Notes: a model not told the origin generated them from the letters alone. Positions 7,204-16,871 are shown, counted from the stretch's first letter. The stretch: 64,000 nucleotides of DNA from Chitinophagales bacterium (GCA_020635995.1 JACJYS010000001.1:186001-250000), one strand, 5' to 3'. Numbers and translations: made by a program.

Positions 7204-9909
7204 ATGTCAAAATACACTTTAAAATTATCCGGACTTGAACCTTTAGTTGTTTATGAAGGTTCAAACTTTGTAAACGTAGGCGAAAGAACCAACGTTACCG
7301 GCTCCCGAGCTTTTTTGCGTTTAATAAAAGAAGAACAGTACGAAGAAGCTCTTTCTGTAGCTTTAGACCAAGTGCGTGGCGGAGCTCAAATATTGGATGT
7401 AAACATGGACGAAGGCATGCTTGACGGTGTTTCGGCTATGACTACCTTTTTAAACTTAATTGCTTCAGAACCCGAAATTGCTAAAATTCCTATAATGATT
7501 GACAGCTCAAAATGGGAAATAATAGAAGCAGGGCTAAAGTGCGTGCAAGGGAAAAGCGTAGTAAACTCTATTTCTTTAAAAGAAGGAAAAGAAGCCTTTA
7601 TAAACCATGCACAAAAAGTAAAAATGTACGGGGCGGCTACTATTGTTATGGCTTTTGACGAAAATGGGCAAGCAGACACCTACCAGCGTAGAATAGATAT
7701 TTGCAAAAGAAGTTATGATATTTTGGTAAACGAGGTGGGCTTTAATCCTGCCGATATTATTTTTGACCCCAATATTTTTCCCGTTGCTACAGGCTTAGAA
7801 GAACACCGCAACTATGCTGTAGATTTTTTTAAAGCTACTAAGTGGATAAAAGAAAACTTGCCGGGAGCAAAAGTTAGCGGTGGCGTTAGTAATGTATCTT
7901 TCTCTTTTAGAGGCAATAACACGGTTAGAGAAGCCATGCACTCCGCTTTCTTATATCATGCTATAAATAATGGAATGGATATGGGTATTGTAAACCCCAC
8001 CATGCTTGAAGTTTATGATGATATTCCTAAAGATTTGCTGGAAAGAGTAGAAGATGTTTTGCTAAACAGAAGAGAAGATGCTACGGAAAGATTACTTGAA
8101 TTTGCGGAAACCGTAAAAGGCGTAAAAAAAGACAAAAAAGAAGATGAAGCATGGAGAAAAGACCCTGTAGCTAAGCGTTTAGAACACGCCTTAGTTAAAG
8201 GAATAGTAGATTATATAGAGGAAGACACTGAAGAAGCCCGACAAATGTTTGATAAACCGCTTAGCGTTATTGAAGGACCACTAATGGACGGCATGAATGT
8301 AGTAGGCGATTTATTTGGTGCAGGCAAAATGTTTTTACCCCAAGTGGTAAAATCGGCAAGGGTAATGAAAAAAGCCGTAGCATACTTAATGCCTTATTTA
8401 GAAGCTGAAAAAACAGATAAAACTTCAAGAGGTAAGGTGCTAATGGCAACGGTAAAAGGCGATGTGCATGATATTGGAAAAAATATAGTGGGTGTAGTGT
8501 TGGCGTGCAATGGTTTTGAAGTAATAGACTTGGGGGTAATGGTTCCTGCCGAAAAAATATTGGAAGAAGCCAAAAAACAGCAAGTAGATGTAATTGGTTT
8601 AAGTGGATTAATAACACCTTCTTTAGATGAAATGGTGCATGTGGCTAAAGAAATGGAACGCGAAGGTTTTAATATTCCACTTTTAATAGGTGGAGCTACC
8701 ACGTCTAAAATTCATACGGCAGTAAAAATAGACGAAAACTACACTAAAGGACAAAGTATTTATGTGTTAGATGCCTCTCGTTCTGTGCCTATTGTAGAAA
8801 AACTGCTAAGCGATTTAAAACAAAACTTAATAGACGAAACACGCAAAGAGTATGCCCTAATGCGTGAAGAATACAAAAACAGACAGCCAAACATTAAATA
8901 TGTTTCGTTTAAAGAAGCACAAAAAAACAAGCTTAAATTAAGTTTTGAAAACATAGTCAAACCTAATTTTTTAGGCATTAAAGTTTTAAAAGATTTTGAC
9001 CTAAGCAAACTGAAAGAAACTTTTGATTGGAGTCCGTTTTTTATAACTTGGGAAATGAAAGGCACTTACCCCAAAATATTAACCAGCAAAAAATACGGGA
9101 TAGAAGCCACCAAACTTTTTAATGATGCCAATGTTATGCTGGATAAAATTATAAACGAAAAATGGTTGCAAGCCAATGCTGTTTTCGGAATTTTTAATGC
9201 TAAAAGTAAAGATGAAGATGTCTTTATATCTATGCCTAAAAAAGAAAAATTAGAGGGGGAGGAAATTCTCCCACCTTTTAGGGGAGAGTTAGAGGGGGGT
9301 AATGATAACATAAAACTCCACTTTATGCGTCAGCAGGGCGAAAAAAGGGAAGGAAGTTTTAACGGCTGTTTAGCCGATTATATTTCTCCTAATGGAGATG
9401 ATTACATGGGTGCTTTTGCCGTAACGGCAGGAATTGGTATAGAAAAAAAGCTTGAAGAGTTTAAAAAAGACCATGACGATTACAGCAGTATTATGTTAAA
9501 AGCATTAGCCGATAGGCTGGCAGAGGCTTTTGCCGAATACTTGCACCGAGAAGTACGTAAAAACTACTGGGCTTATGCTAAAAATGAAGATTTAGACAAT
9601 GAAGAATTGATAAAAGAGCGATACCAAGGTATAAGACCTGCACCCGGCTATGCCGCCTGCCCCGACCACACAGAAAAAGCCACACTTTGGCAACTTCTTG
9701 ATGTTGAAAAGAATACAGATATAAAAATTACAGAAAGTTTTGCTATGTATCCTACAGCCAGCGTTAGTGGTTGGTATTTTGCACACCCCGATGCAAAATA
9801 TTTTGGTGTAGGCAAAATAGGAAAAGACCAATTAGAAAGCTTAGCACAACGCAAAGGAAAAAGTGTAGAAGAAATGGAAAAATGGCTGAGCGTTAATTTG
9901 AATTATTAA
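7204..9909 (+). CDS. metH: Methionine synthase, cobalamin-dependent, lacking the homocysteine-binding domain
   Basis: 901 aa. It begins directly with the pterin-binding domain (NVGERTNVTGSRAF), followed by the cobalamin cap, the B12-binding domain with the DxHxxG-type motif VKGDVHDIGKNIVGVV near residue 420, and the C-terminal S-adenosylmethionine reactivation domain (RPAPGYAACPDHTEKATLW, SVSGWYF). The N-terminal homocysteine S-methyltransferase domain is absent, which is common in Bacteroidota where it is a separate gene; that gene is not here. A palindromic stretch at 9250-9300 inserts about 18 residues (LEGEEILPPFRGELEGGN) into a loop of the activation domain. Intact reading frame suggests a working enzyme. 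Confidence 0.95.
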   Translation: MSKYTLKLSGLEPLVVYEGSNFVNVGERTNVTGSRAFLRLIKEEQYEEALSVALDQVRGGAQILDVNMDEGMLDGVSAMTTFLNLIASEPEIAKIPIMIDSSKWEIIEAGLKCVQGKSVVNSISLKEGKEAFINHAQKVKMYGAATIVMAFDENGQADTYQRRIDICKRSYDILVNEVGFNPADIIFDPNIFPVATGLEEHRNYAVDFFKATKWIKENLPGAKVSGGVSNVSFSFRGNNTVREAMHSAFLYHAINNGMDMGIVNPTMLEVYDDIPKDLLERVEDVLLNRREDATERLLEFAETVKGVKKDKKEDEAWRKDPVAKRLEHALVKGIVDYIEEDTEEARQMFDKPLSVIEGPLMDGMNVVGDLFGAGKMFLPQVVKSARVMKKAVAYLMPYLEAEKTDKTSRGKVLMATVKGDVHDIGKNIVGVVLACNGFEVIDLGVMVPAEKILEEAKKQQVDVIGLSGLITPSLDEMVHVAKEMEREGFNIPLLIGGATTSKIHTAVKIDENYTKGQSIYVLDASRSVPIVEKLLSDLKQNLIDETRKEYALMREEYKNRQPNIKYVSFKEAQKNKLKLSFENIVKPNFLGIKVLKDFDLSKLKETFDWSPFFITWEMKGTYPKILTSKKYGIEATKLFNDANVMLDKIINEKWLQANAVFGIFNAKSKDEDVFISMPKKEKLEGEEILPPFRGELEGGNDNIKLHFMRQQGEKREGSFNGCLADYISPNGDDYMGAFAVTAGIGIEKKLEEFKKDHDDYSSIMLKALADRLAEAFAEYLHREVRKNYWAYAKNEDLDNEELIKERYQGIRPAPGYAACPDHTEKATLWQLLDVEKNTDIKITESFAMYPTASVSGWYFAHPDAKYFGVGKIGKDQLESLAQRKGKSVEEMEKWLSVNLNY
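9250..9300. repeat. G/C-rich palindromic repeat element inside metH
   Basis: The segment has runs of five or six G and a TCTCCC...GGGGAGA dyad, unlike the AT-rich gene around it. It resembles dispersed palindromic repeats of Bacteroidota intergenic DNA and the element at 16801-16846. It keeps the metH frame open and codes for a short loop absent from E. coli MetH at that point, judged from memory of that protein. Confidence 0.6.
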
Positions 9910-9925
9910 ATTGTATTTTAGCTCC

Positions 9926-11452
9926 ATGAAAAATATAGTGCTTTTATTTTTTAGTGTTTTTTGTTTTGTTGTCGGGTTTTCTCAATCAAAATTGAGTACG
10001 CCCTACGAAACAATATATACCCACTTACACAACTTAGAAGACAATAATTATTACCCACAAAAAGCCGCTTTAGCTATAAATCCGCAGCTTTTAAAAGGCG
10101 AAAATGCTATAAATGCAGCCATAAAACTAAAGGAAATATTAAACGGAAAAGGTATTTATATTTTATACAATAAAATACCCGATGAAACAGACTATACCGA
10201 TTCTACTTCAAAAAAACAGCAATATACTTTAGCTATTGCAGAGCCAGGCATTTATGTAGAAAAAGTAGGCAATAACTGGTATTACAGCCAAGAAACCATA
10301 GAAAATATACCTAAACTGTACAAAGAAGTTTTTCCTTTAGGAACAAGTATTTTTAGTAGCATACTACCCGACAGTATTGGAAATAAAAAAACATTTTTAC
10401 TAAAAAACTGGCAATGGTTGGGTATAGGTTTAATTATTCTTGCCGGGTTTTTTATGCGATTATTGGCTAATTATATTTCTAAAGTTTTATCAAAATATAT
10501 AGATAAGTTTGCTTTAGCAAAAACAGCCGATAGAGAGAAATTAATCCATGAATTTTTAAAGGCGTTAAACCTATTTTTAATCATTTTTGTAATAAGAATT
10601 TTAGTGCCAAGCTTGCAGTTGGCTCCTAAATTTTCGGCATTGCTTATAAAAGGCTTTAACATTCTACTTATATTTTTAGGTGCTTTTGTGTTTAGAAGAT
10701 TAGTATTTATAGGCTTAGATTTAGTAAATAAATATACCAATAGAAGCAAATCTCGCTTAGACGACCAACTGCTTCCCATAGCTAAAAATTTATTTACCAT
10801 TCTTATTGGCTTAATTGCATTTTCGTTGGCTTTGAAACAGCTAAATGTTAATTTAACAGCCATTATTGCCGGAGTTTCCATTGGTGGATTGGCTATTGCA
10901 TTAGCTTCGCAGGATACGGTTAAAAACTTTATAGGCTCTATTACTATTTTATTTGACCATCCTTTTGAGTTGGGCGATTATATTATTTTATCGGGAACAG
11001 AAGGAACGGTAGAAAAAGTAGGTATGCGTGCCACCAGAATACGCACACCCAACCAATCTTTAGCCTATATTCCTAATGGCGATTTATCTAATATGATAAT
11101 AGATAATTACGGGCTAAGATTGTATAGAAGATGGGATTTAACGCTGGGTGTCGAATATGGAACAAGCACTGCCAAAATTGAGGATTTTTGCAAAAGAATA
11201 ACTCAAATGCTTGAAGAATTAGATTATATAGCCGATAATAGGTCTTTAGTAAGACTAAATTCTTTAGGAAGCTCTTCTATCAATATTTTTTGTATGATAT
11301 TTATAGATGTTAAAACCTATAATTTAGAATTAGAGAGTAAACACAATATTTTACTAAAAATAATTGATTTAGCCAATGAATTAGGAATTGGTTTTGCTTT
11401 CCCAACTCAAACATTACATTTATTAAACAACAAAAGTGAAAAGACTTCCTAA
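9926..11452 (+). CDS. MscS-family mechanosensitive ion channel
   Basis: 508 aa from the ATG at 9926, which gives a clean signal peptide (MKNIVLLFFSVFCFVVGFSQS); an in-frame TTG at 9911 would add MYFSS in front. After a periplasmic region of about 150 residues come membrane segments near 165-185, 215-235, 250-270 and 290-310. The MscS pore helix and beta domain follow (AGVSIGGLAIALASQDTVKN, then DHPFELGDYI). The C-terminal cytoplasmic domain is complete. Such channels release solutes on osmotic downshock. It overlaps the next gene by 17 bases. Confidence 0.92.
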   Translation: MKNIVLLFFSVFCFVVGFSQSKLSTPYETIYTHLHNLEDNNYYPQKAALAINPQLLKGENAINAAIKLKEILNGKGIYILYNKIPDETDYTDSTSKKQQYTLAIAEPGIYVEKVGNNWYYSQETIENIPKLYKEVFPLGTSIFSSILPDSIGNKKTFLLKNWQWLGIGLIILAGFFMRLLANYISKVLSKYIDKFALAKTADREKLIHEFLKALNLFLIIFVIRILVPSLQLAPKFSALLIKGFNILLIFLGAFVFRRLVFIGLDLVNKYTNRSKSRLDDQLLPIAKNLFTILIGLIAFSLALKQLNVNLTAIIAGVSIGGLAIALASQDTVKNFIGSITILFDHPFELGDYIILSGTEGTVEKVGMRATRIRTPNQSLAYIPNGDLSNMIIDNYGLRLYRRWDLTLGVEYGTSTAKIEDFCKRITQMLEELDYIADNRSLVRLNSLGSSSINIFCMIFIDVKTYNLELESKHNILLKIIDLANELGIGFAFPTQTLHLLNNKSEKTS

Positions 11453-11876
11453 AATAGTATTGCTTAGTCTAATTTTTGCTTGTATAGGCATTACTACAGA
11501 GGTTGTTTTTACTTCGCTTACTAAAGTTTACAACAATTATTTTGCTCATGGAATAATAGATTGGGCATTAGGTGGCAAAACCTACCTTTGGATGTTTTTT
11601 ATTTATATGATTATTCCGTTATTATTTAAAACTTTTCATCCCTTTGTAGAAAAATATTCCATTTTTATTAGAGCTTTAATTGCTGTATTTTTTGTTTACG
11701 TTATTGAGTTTTCTACGGGTTTAATTTTAGAGCTTACTACTGGTGTTTGCCCTTGGAAATACACTACGGGTTGGCACATAATGGGTTATATCCGAATAGA
11801 TTATTTTCCATTTTGGTATGTTTTTGCCTTAATAATTATTAATGTTTATCAAACATTGGACAAACGCTTGCATTAG
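11436..11876 (+). CDS. Putative ABC transporter permease-like (CmpB/PF06541-type) membrane protein
   Basis: 146 aa with about four membrane segments, starting at GTG 11436 within the end of the channel gene. The C-terminal half has the phrases CPWKYT and GYIRIDYFPFWYVF, which I recognise from the PF06541 (ABC_trans_CmpB) family. Despite the name, no ABC partner is nearby, and transport function is not shown for the family. Assignment is by motif memory only. Confidence 0.65.
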   Translation: MKRLPKIVLLSLIFACIGITTEVVFTSLTKVYNNYFAHGIIDWALGGKTYLWMFFIYMIIPLLFKTFHPFVEKYSIFIRALIAVFFVYVIEFSTGLILELTTGVCPWKYTTGWHIMGYIRIDYFPFWYVFALIIINVYQTLDKRLH

Positions 11877-11927
11877 TTGTACACTAATTAACCCCCTCAT
11901 TTATTAGTTTTACAAAAAAATAGTGCA

Positions 11928-12839
11928 ATGTTAAAAACAGCAAGCCTTTTAATTTTTACTTTAGTAATAGTTCCTTTTATTGCCTTTAAATTTGGTACAC
12001 CACTAACTGTAGAGCAGTTGGCTTTGCTTAAAATATTATTCATCACTACTATTACCATAGCTTTAGCTTGTTTTATAATAAGCGAAATAACAAAAAACTA
12101 CAGCCAAACCGATAAATTATGGAGTATAACACCAATAATATACGTTTGGATAGCTACGGCTTATTCAGATTGGAATATAAGAATGATTTTTCTATCTGTT
12201 TTAGTTAGTATTTGGGGTATTAGATTAACCTATAATTTTTCAAGACGAGGAGGTTATTCTCTTAAATTTTGGGAAGGAGAAGAAGACTACCGCTGGACAG
12301 TGCTTAAACAGCACAAACCGTTAAATATTCCGTGGGTTTTTAGTATTTTTAATCTGTTGTTTATTAGTTTGTATCAGCATTTACTTATTTTGTTTTTTAC
12401 ATTGCCTATTATTTTATCTATAAACACTACCGCTATATTTTGGTATGATTATGTGCTGGCAGGCTTCATGCTTTTATTTATTGCCATAGAAACTAAAGCA
12501 GACCAAGAGCAGTGGAACTATCAAACCGAAAAACATAAGCGTATTAACAACAAAGAAGAATTAAATCCTTTGTATAAAAAAGGTTTTGTGCATACGGGTT
12601 TGTGGGGTATAGTTAGGCATCCTAATTATGCGGCAGAGCAAGCTATTTGGATTACATTTTACTTATTTAGCATAAGTGCCACGGGGCAATGGATAAACTG
12701 GAGTATTATGGGATGCTTGCTTTTAGTAGTACTTTTTAAAAGCAGTTCAGATTTTAGCGAAAAAATAAGTGCATCAAAATATCCCGATTATATTGCTTAC
12801 CAAAAGAAAATTGGTAAATTTTTACCTAAATTTGTGTAG
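11928..12839 (+). CDS. DUF1295 / steroid 5-alpha-reductase-like membrane protein
   Basis: 303 aa with about seven membrane segments. The C-terminal motif GLWGIVRHPNYAAEQAIW is the RHPNY signature shared by DUF1295 proteins and the isoprenylcysteine methyltransferase superfamily; FSRRGGYSLKFWEGEEDYRW near residue 105 is also typical of DUF1295. These may be NADPH-dependent reductases or methyltransferases acting on membrane lipids; the substrate is unknown. A near-consensus promoter box (TAGTTTTA) precedes it. Its stop overlaps the pssA start by one base, so they are likely co-transcribed. Confidence 0.78.
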   Translation: MLKTASLLIFTLVIVPFIAFKFGTPLTVEQLALLKILFITTITIALACFIISEITKNYSQTDKLWSITPIIYVWIATAYSDWNIRMIFLSVLVSIWGIRLTYNFSRRGGYSLKFWEGEEDYRWTVLKQHKPLNIPWVFSIFNLLFISLYQHLLILFFTLPIILSINTTAIFWYDYVLAGFMLLFIAIETKADQEQWNYQTEKHKRINNKEELNPLYKKGFVHTGLWGIVRHPNYAAEQAIWITFYLFSISATGQWINWSIMGCLLLVVLFKSSSDFSEKISASKYPDYIAYQKKIGKFLPKFV

Positions 12840-13588
12840 TGGCTTTCAGCTTAAAAAGATACATACCTAATACGCTTACACTTACTAACCTTTTGTGTGG
12901 ATGTTTTGCCATATTTAGCCTTTTTATGGACAGAACTAATCTTGTTTTGCCCTTTATTATCATTGCTATGTTTGCCGATTTTTTTGATGGCATGATAGCT
13001 CGTTTGTTAAATGTAAAAACACCTATAGGCAAAGATTTAGATAGTTTGGCAGATGTTGTAAGTTTTGGGGTAGTGCCTTCTTTTTTAATGATTTACTTGG
13101 TAGTACTGGCACACCCTATTAATAATACCAATAATTTTATTGATGAACTAAAAAGTATAAATTCATTACAAACATATTTAGTTATATTTTTTCCACTTAT
13201 TATAGCTTTGTTTTCGGCATTGCGGTTAGCTAAATTTAATATTTCTACAAATCAAAGTTCAGAATTTAAAGGCTTAGCCACACCAGCGTGCACCGTATTT
13301 GTTTTAGGATTGTTTCATAATTATATAGCTGGGAATGAATATTTTAACTTTATTTATAAACCTTTAGTCTTAAATATAATTAGTTTAATATTAGCTTTGT
13401 TATTGGTAAGTAATATTCCTATGTTTAGTTTTAAAGTGGGTAGCTTGTCCGTTAAAGAGAATCCTTTTCAAATAACATTTATTTTGTTAGGAATTATCTT
13501 ACTTATGATGTTTAACTTAAGTGGGTTGCCACTTATAGTTTTGTTATATATTATACTGAATTTATTTAAAAACTTGATAAAAAGATGA
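12839..13588 (+). CDS. pssA: CDP-diacylglycerol--serine O-phosphatidyltransferase
   Basis: 249 aa integral membrane enzyme making phosphatidylserine, the precursor of phosphatidylethanolamine. The CDP-alcohol phosphotransferase motif DGx2ARx8Gx3Dx3D is complete around residues 49-72 (DGMIAR then GKDLDSLAD). N-terminal PNTLTLTNLLCGC is typical of bacterial PssA. It starts at GTG 12839, overlapping the previous gene. It overlaps purS by four bases. Confidence 0.92.
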   Translation: MAFSLKRYIPNTLTLTNLLCGCFAIFSLFMDRTNLVLPFIIIAMFADFFDGMIARLLNVKTPIGKDLDSLADVVSFGVVPSFLMIYLVVLAHPINNTNNFIDELKSINSLQTYLVIFFPLIIALFSALRLAKFNISTNQSSEFKGLATPACTVFVLGLFHNYIAGNEYFNFIYKPLVLNIISLILALLLVSNIPMFSFKVGSLSVKENPFQITFILLGIILLMMFNLSGLPLIVLLYIILNLFKNLIKR

Positions 13589-13836
13589 AATTTAGAGCAG
13601 AAATTAATGTAATTCCCGGTGCAGAAACAAAAAATACAGAAGGGAAAAGAATTATGGACGACCTTAAAAAAGCACGCATAGACAATGTTGAAAACATAAC
13701 CATAGGAAAGTTTTATACTTTTGAAGTAGAAGCTAACTCTTATAATGCTGCCAATGCCTTTGTGGGGGATGCTTGTAAAAATGTTTTTGCCAAAAACGAT
13801 GATGATGCTTTTGATTTCACTATAGACGAAATTTGA
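13585..13836 (+). CDS. purS: Phosphoribosylformylglycinamidine synthase subunit PurS
   Basis: 83 aa, standard for PurS. In the three-part FGAM synthase of purine synthesis PurS bridges the PurL and PurQ subunits. The N-terminal strand MKFRAEINVIPGAE, the G-K-R central helix and the VENITIGKFYTFEVEA stretch fit the family. purL and purQ are not beside it. It is wedged between pssA (4-base overlap) and rsmI (4-base overlap). Confidence 0.85.
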   Translation: MKFRAEINVIPGAETKNTEGKRIMDDLKKARIDNVENITIGKFYTFEVEANSYNAANAFVGDACKNVFAKNDDDAFDFTIDEI

Positions 13837-14501
13837 AAGGAAAGCTTTATATAATACCCACACCTATAGGCAACTTAAAAGACATAACTTTTAGAGCCAT
13901 AGAGGTACTTAAAGAAGTAGATTTAATATTAGCAGAAGATACGCGACAAACCAAAAAACTGCTTGACCACTATGCCATAGACAAACCTATGTGGGCACAC
14001 CACAAGTTTAATGAGCATAATGCCACAGAAAGCGTTGTAAAAAAGTTGCTTGGGGGTAATAATCTTGCCCTCGTTTCTGATGGTGGTACACCGGCTATTT
14101 CCGATCCCGGATTTTATTTGGTGCGTGCTTGTATAGAGCAAGGCATAGCAATAGAAACGCTACCCGGAGCTACAGCTTTTGTGCCTGCATTAGTAAATTC
14201 AGGTTTTTCTTCTGATAGTTTTGTGTTTATGGGTTTTCCACCACATAAAAAAGGACGTAAAACACTTTTTGAAAATATAGCACAAGAAAGTAGAACAGTT
14301 ATTTTGTATGAATCGCCACACCGCATAGTTAAAACTTTAGAACAAATAACGGAATATATAGGTGCAGAAACGCAGATTTCTATTTCAAGAGAATTAACCA
14401 AAACCTACGAAGAAACACTAAGAGGCACAGCCCAAGAGCTACTACAACATTTTAAAACTACTAAACCTAAAGGGGAATTTGTGGTGGTGGTAGGGCGGTA
14501 G
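13833..14501 (+). CDS. rsmI: 16S rRNA (cytidine(1402)-2'-O)-methyltransferase
   Basis: 222 aa. It methylates the 2'-oxygen of C1402 in the decoding centre of 16S rRNA using S-adenosylmethionine. The tetrapyrrole methylase fold motifs are present: LYIIPTPIGNLKDIT at the N-terminus, AEDTRQTKKLL near 35, LVSDGGTPAISDPG near 80, and FMGFPPHKKGR. It starts at TTG 13833 overlapping the purS stop; the usual length of the family is reached only with this start. Confidence 0.94.
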   Translation: MKGKLYIIPTPIGNLKDITFRAIEVLKEVDLILAEDTRQTKKLLDHYAIDKPMWAHHKFNEHNATESVVKKLLGGNNLALVSDGGTPAISDPGFYLVRACIEQGIAIETLPGATAFVPALVNSGFSSDSFVFMGFPPHKKGRKTLFENIAQESRTVILYESPHRIVKTLEQITEYIGAETQISISRELTKTYEETLRGTAQELLQHFKTTKPKGEFVVVVGR

Positions 14502-14549
14502 GTTTTATGCCAATTGAAAGGGAAGAGTAACTTTTTACTGTATAAAAAT

Positions 14550-16094
14550 TTATTTTCCCCTTTTATCATCATCTTTTTTAGGTGTAGGCTTTACCTTTTC
14601 TTCTTTCTTTTCCTCTATTTCGTTTAGCTTATCGCCTTTTAAATATTTTGGCAATTCTAATCCTGCCATGTTAAACAAATCATTTAATGGCGGAACGGAA
14701 TTCATTAAACCCGAAACAAAATTTGCTGTTGAGTTAGAACCATCTTTATTATTTCCGCTATCCCAAACCGTAACTTTATCAATCTTAATGTTTTTAACGG
14801 CTTCAACTTGTGTTCTAACCAATTCGGGAAGTTTTTCAAGCAATAATAATTGAAAAGCATTGGTTGAATCGCCACCGGCAGCTTTTACCACTTGGTCGTA
14901 TCCTTCTGCTTGCTTAGTAAGTATTTCGTACAAACCTTTAGCTTCGGCTTCCATTTTAGCATAAATGGCATCTGCTTCTCCTTTTGCGTTTAACCTTATT
15001 TGTTCCGCTTCTGCTTCGGCATCTATAATGGCACGTTTTTTAGCTATTTCTGCCGGAACTATAATATTAGCCATTTGAGTAGAACGCTCTCTTTCTGCAC
15101 GAGCCGTTTCTGCTTTTTGTTCTGCCACATAAGATTCTTCAAGTGCTTTTGCCGCTTGCACTTTTTCGGCAGTCATTGCTATTTTTAAGGCTTCAGCCTC
15201 TTTTTCTCTACGCTGTGCATCTGAGTTGGCTATTGTTATTTTAGCCCTGTTTTCTCCTTCTACAGCTATAGAGTTTGCCTGCGAAGTAGCCACTCTTGAT
15301 TCTTTTTCTGCTTCGGCTTTTCCTATCGCTTCATCTTTAATGGCAGAGGCAATGCTTACTTCTCTGTCTTTTTGAGTAATGGCAATTTTTACATCTCTAT
15401 CTCTATTGGTTTCCGCTATTTGAACATCTTTCTCCCTATCGGCAACAGCTTTTCCTGTTTCTCCTATTTTTTCTTGTTCGGCTACACTTATTTTTGCATC
15501 ATTTATAGCTTTAGCAGCCGCTTCTTTTCCTAAGGCTTCTATATACCCCGATTCGTCTTTTATATCTGTAACGTTTACATTTATTAGCTTTAAACCTATT
15601 TTCTTTAATTCTGTATCTACGTTTTTAGAAATATTGTCTAAAAATTTATCTCTGTCAGAATTAATTTCTTCTATGGTCATAGTGGCAATAACTAAACGCA
15701 ACTGACCAAATAAAATATCTTTTGATAATTCTTGAATTTGATCGGGAGTTAGTCCCAATAATCTTTCGGCAGCATTTCCCATACTGTCCGGTTCGGTAGA
15801 AATAGCTATGGTAAACCTACAAGGCACATCTACTCTAATATTTTGGCGAGATAACGCATTTGTTAAATTAGCTTCTATAGAAATAGGTTTTAAATCTAAG
15901 TAGGCATAGTCTTGAATAACCGGCCAAATAAATGCACCACCACCATGAATACATTTAGCAGAAGAGCCACCTGTTCTACCATATATTACCAATACTTTAT
16001 CTGAGGGGCATCTTTTATAGCGAGATATTAATGCAATAAATGTAATAAACAGTACAAATACTGCTACAAGAATTATAATAAAATAAGCATTCAT
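14550..16094 (-). CDS. Flotillin-like SPFH-domain protein
   Basis: 514 aa. An N-terminal membrane segment (residues 2-24) is followed by the SPFH/band 7 domain (about 30-200) and a long alanine- and glutamate-rich coiled coil (about 210-400), typical of flotillin/YqiK proteins that organise membrane microdomains. The end is highly charged (KEEKVKPTPKKDDDKRGK). The NfeD-like gene lies ten bases upstream on the same strand, the usual flotillin-NfeD pairing in bacteria. Confidence 0.9.
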   Translation of the reverse strand: MNAYFIIILVAVFVLFITFIALISRYKRCPSDKVLVIYGRTGGSSAKCIHGGGAFIWPVIQDYAYLDLKPISIEANLTNALSRQNIRVDVPCRFTIAISTEPDSMGNAAERLLGLTPDQIQELSKDILFGQLRLVIATMTIEEINSDRDKFLDNISKNVDTELKKIGLKLINVNVTDIKDESGYIEALGKEAAAKAINDAKISVAEQEKIGETGKAVADREKDVQIAETNRDRDVKIAITQKDREVSIASAIKDEAIGKAEAEKESRVATSQANSIAVEGENRAKITIANSDAQRREKEAEALKIAMTAEKVQAAKALEESYVAEQKAETARAERERSTQMANIIVPAEIAKKRAIIDAEAEAEQIRLNAKGEADAIYAKMEAEAKGLYEILTKQAEGYDQVVKAAGGDSTNAFQLLLLEKLPELVRTQVEAVKNIKIDKVTVWDSGNNKDGSNSTANFVSGLMNSVPPLNDLFNMAGLELPKYLKGDKLNEIEEKKEEKVKPTPKKDDDKRGK

Positions 16095-16104
16095 AAATGT
16101 GAGT

Positions 16105-16671
16105 TTAAATTTTTTCTACTTCTAAAATATTGTTGTCAACGGCTACTACTTTAACAATAGAAGAAGAAGCTATGGCTTCTCCCTTAGTTGTGGCAGGCAG
16201 TTCTCTTGTTGTTCCTTTAATGGATATTAAAACTTTCCCTTTCCCATTGTTATTTTCAGGGATATTCAAATAAACCTCTCCTGTTTTTCCTATCAGTTCA
16301 TTTACTTTAAACGTGTTGTCTTCAGAGAGTTTTAGTATTTGTTTTATAAGAAAAAAGAAAGCTAACAGAAAAATAACACCAACAAAAAAAGCTAAAACAA
16401 TTAATAAAGTCTTGTTTTGTATTTGATTATAAAAAGCTACTCCGGTCCACCCAAAACCAAGCAGAAAATTAATCATATTTCTTACAGAAAATAAAGAAAA
16501 CGGAGCATCGGCACCGTCAGCATCTGCATCTATGTCAAAATCAACATCGTGGTGCAAATCACCCCCTAAAATGGTTAGTAATGTTTGAATTAAAAAAATG
16601 GCAGTAACGCCTATGGATACAACCCAAAAGCCTTGTAATAAGGTATCCATATTTTCAAAAAATGACAGCAT
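16105..16671 (-). CDS. NfeD-family membrane protein with OB-fold domain
   Basis: 188 aa. Membrane segments lie near residues 12-32, 62-82 and 87-110, separated by a very acidic stretch (HHDVDFDIDADADGADA). The C-terminal part (about 120-188) looks like the OB-fold of NfeD proteins (LIGKTGEVYLNIP then GKGKVLISIKG). It precedes the flotillin gene in one operon, and NfeD proteins are the known partners of flotillins. A perfect promoter box lies 17 bases upstream. Confidence 0.82.
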   Translation of the reverse strand: MLSFFENMDTLLQGFWVVSIGVTAIFLIQTLLTILGGDLHHDVDFDIDADADGADAPFSLFSVRNMINFLLGFGWTGVAFYNQIQNKTLLIVLAFFVGVIFLLAFFFLIKQILKLSEDNTFKVNELIGKTGEVYLNIPENNNGKGKVLISIKGTTRELPATTKGEAIASSSIVKVVAVDNNILEVEKI

Positions 16672-16688
16672 AGGTGTTTAGTTATGTA

Positions 16689-16696
16689 CAAATATA
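16689..16696 (-). promoter_or_regulatory. -7 promoter box (TATATTTG) for the NfeD-flotillin operon
   Basis: Perfect TAnnTTTG match on the minus strand, 17 bases before the NfeD start codon. Confidence 0.5.
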
Positions 16697-16800
16697 TATA
16701 TTTGGGCATACACTTAGCTAAATAAACGGGTAAAATTTAAGTAATGTTTATAAAAACTTTATTTGCTTCTGTTTTTCCCAATAATTTGTCAAAACTTATT

Positions 16801-16846
16801 CTTAGGGGGACTTTTTCCCCTTTGGGGGAAGTCATATAGGGCTTCT
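16801..16846. repeat. G/C-rich palindromic repeat
   Basis: Runs of GGGGG and CCCC form a TCCCC/GGGGG dyad in an otherwise AT-rich spacer. It resembles the element inside metH. It lies between the nosY stop and the NfeD promoter and could act as a terminator or be a passive repeat. Confidence 0.45.
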
Positions 16847-16871
16847 TTAGATATCCTTAATACCTATGTAT

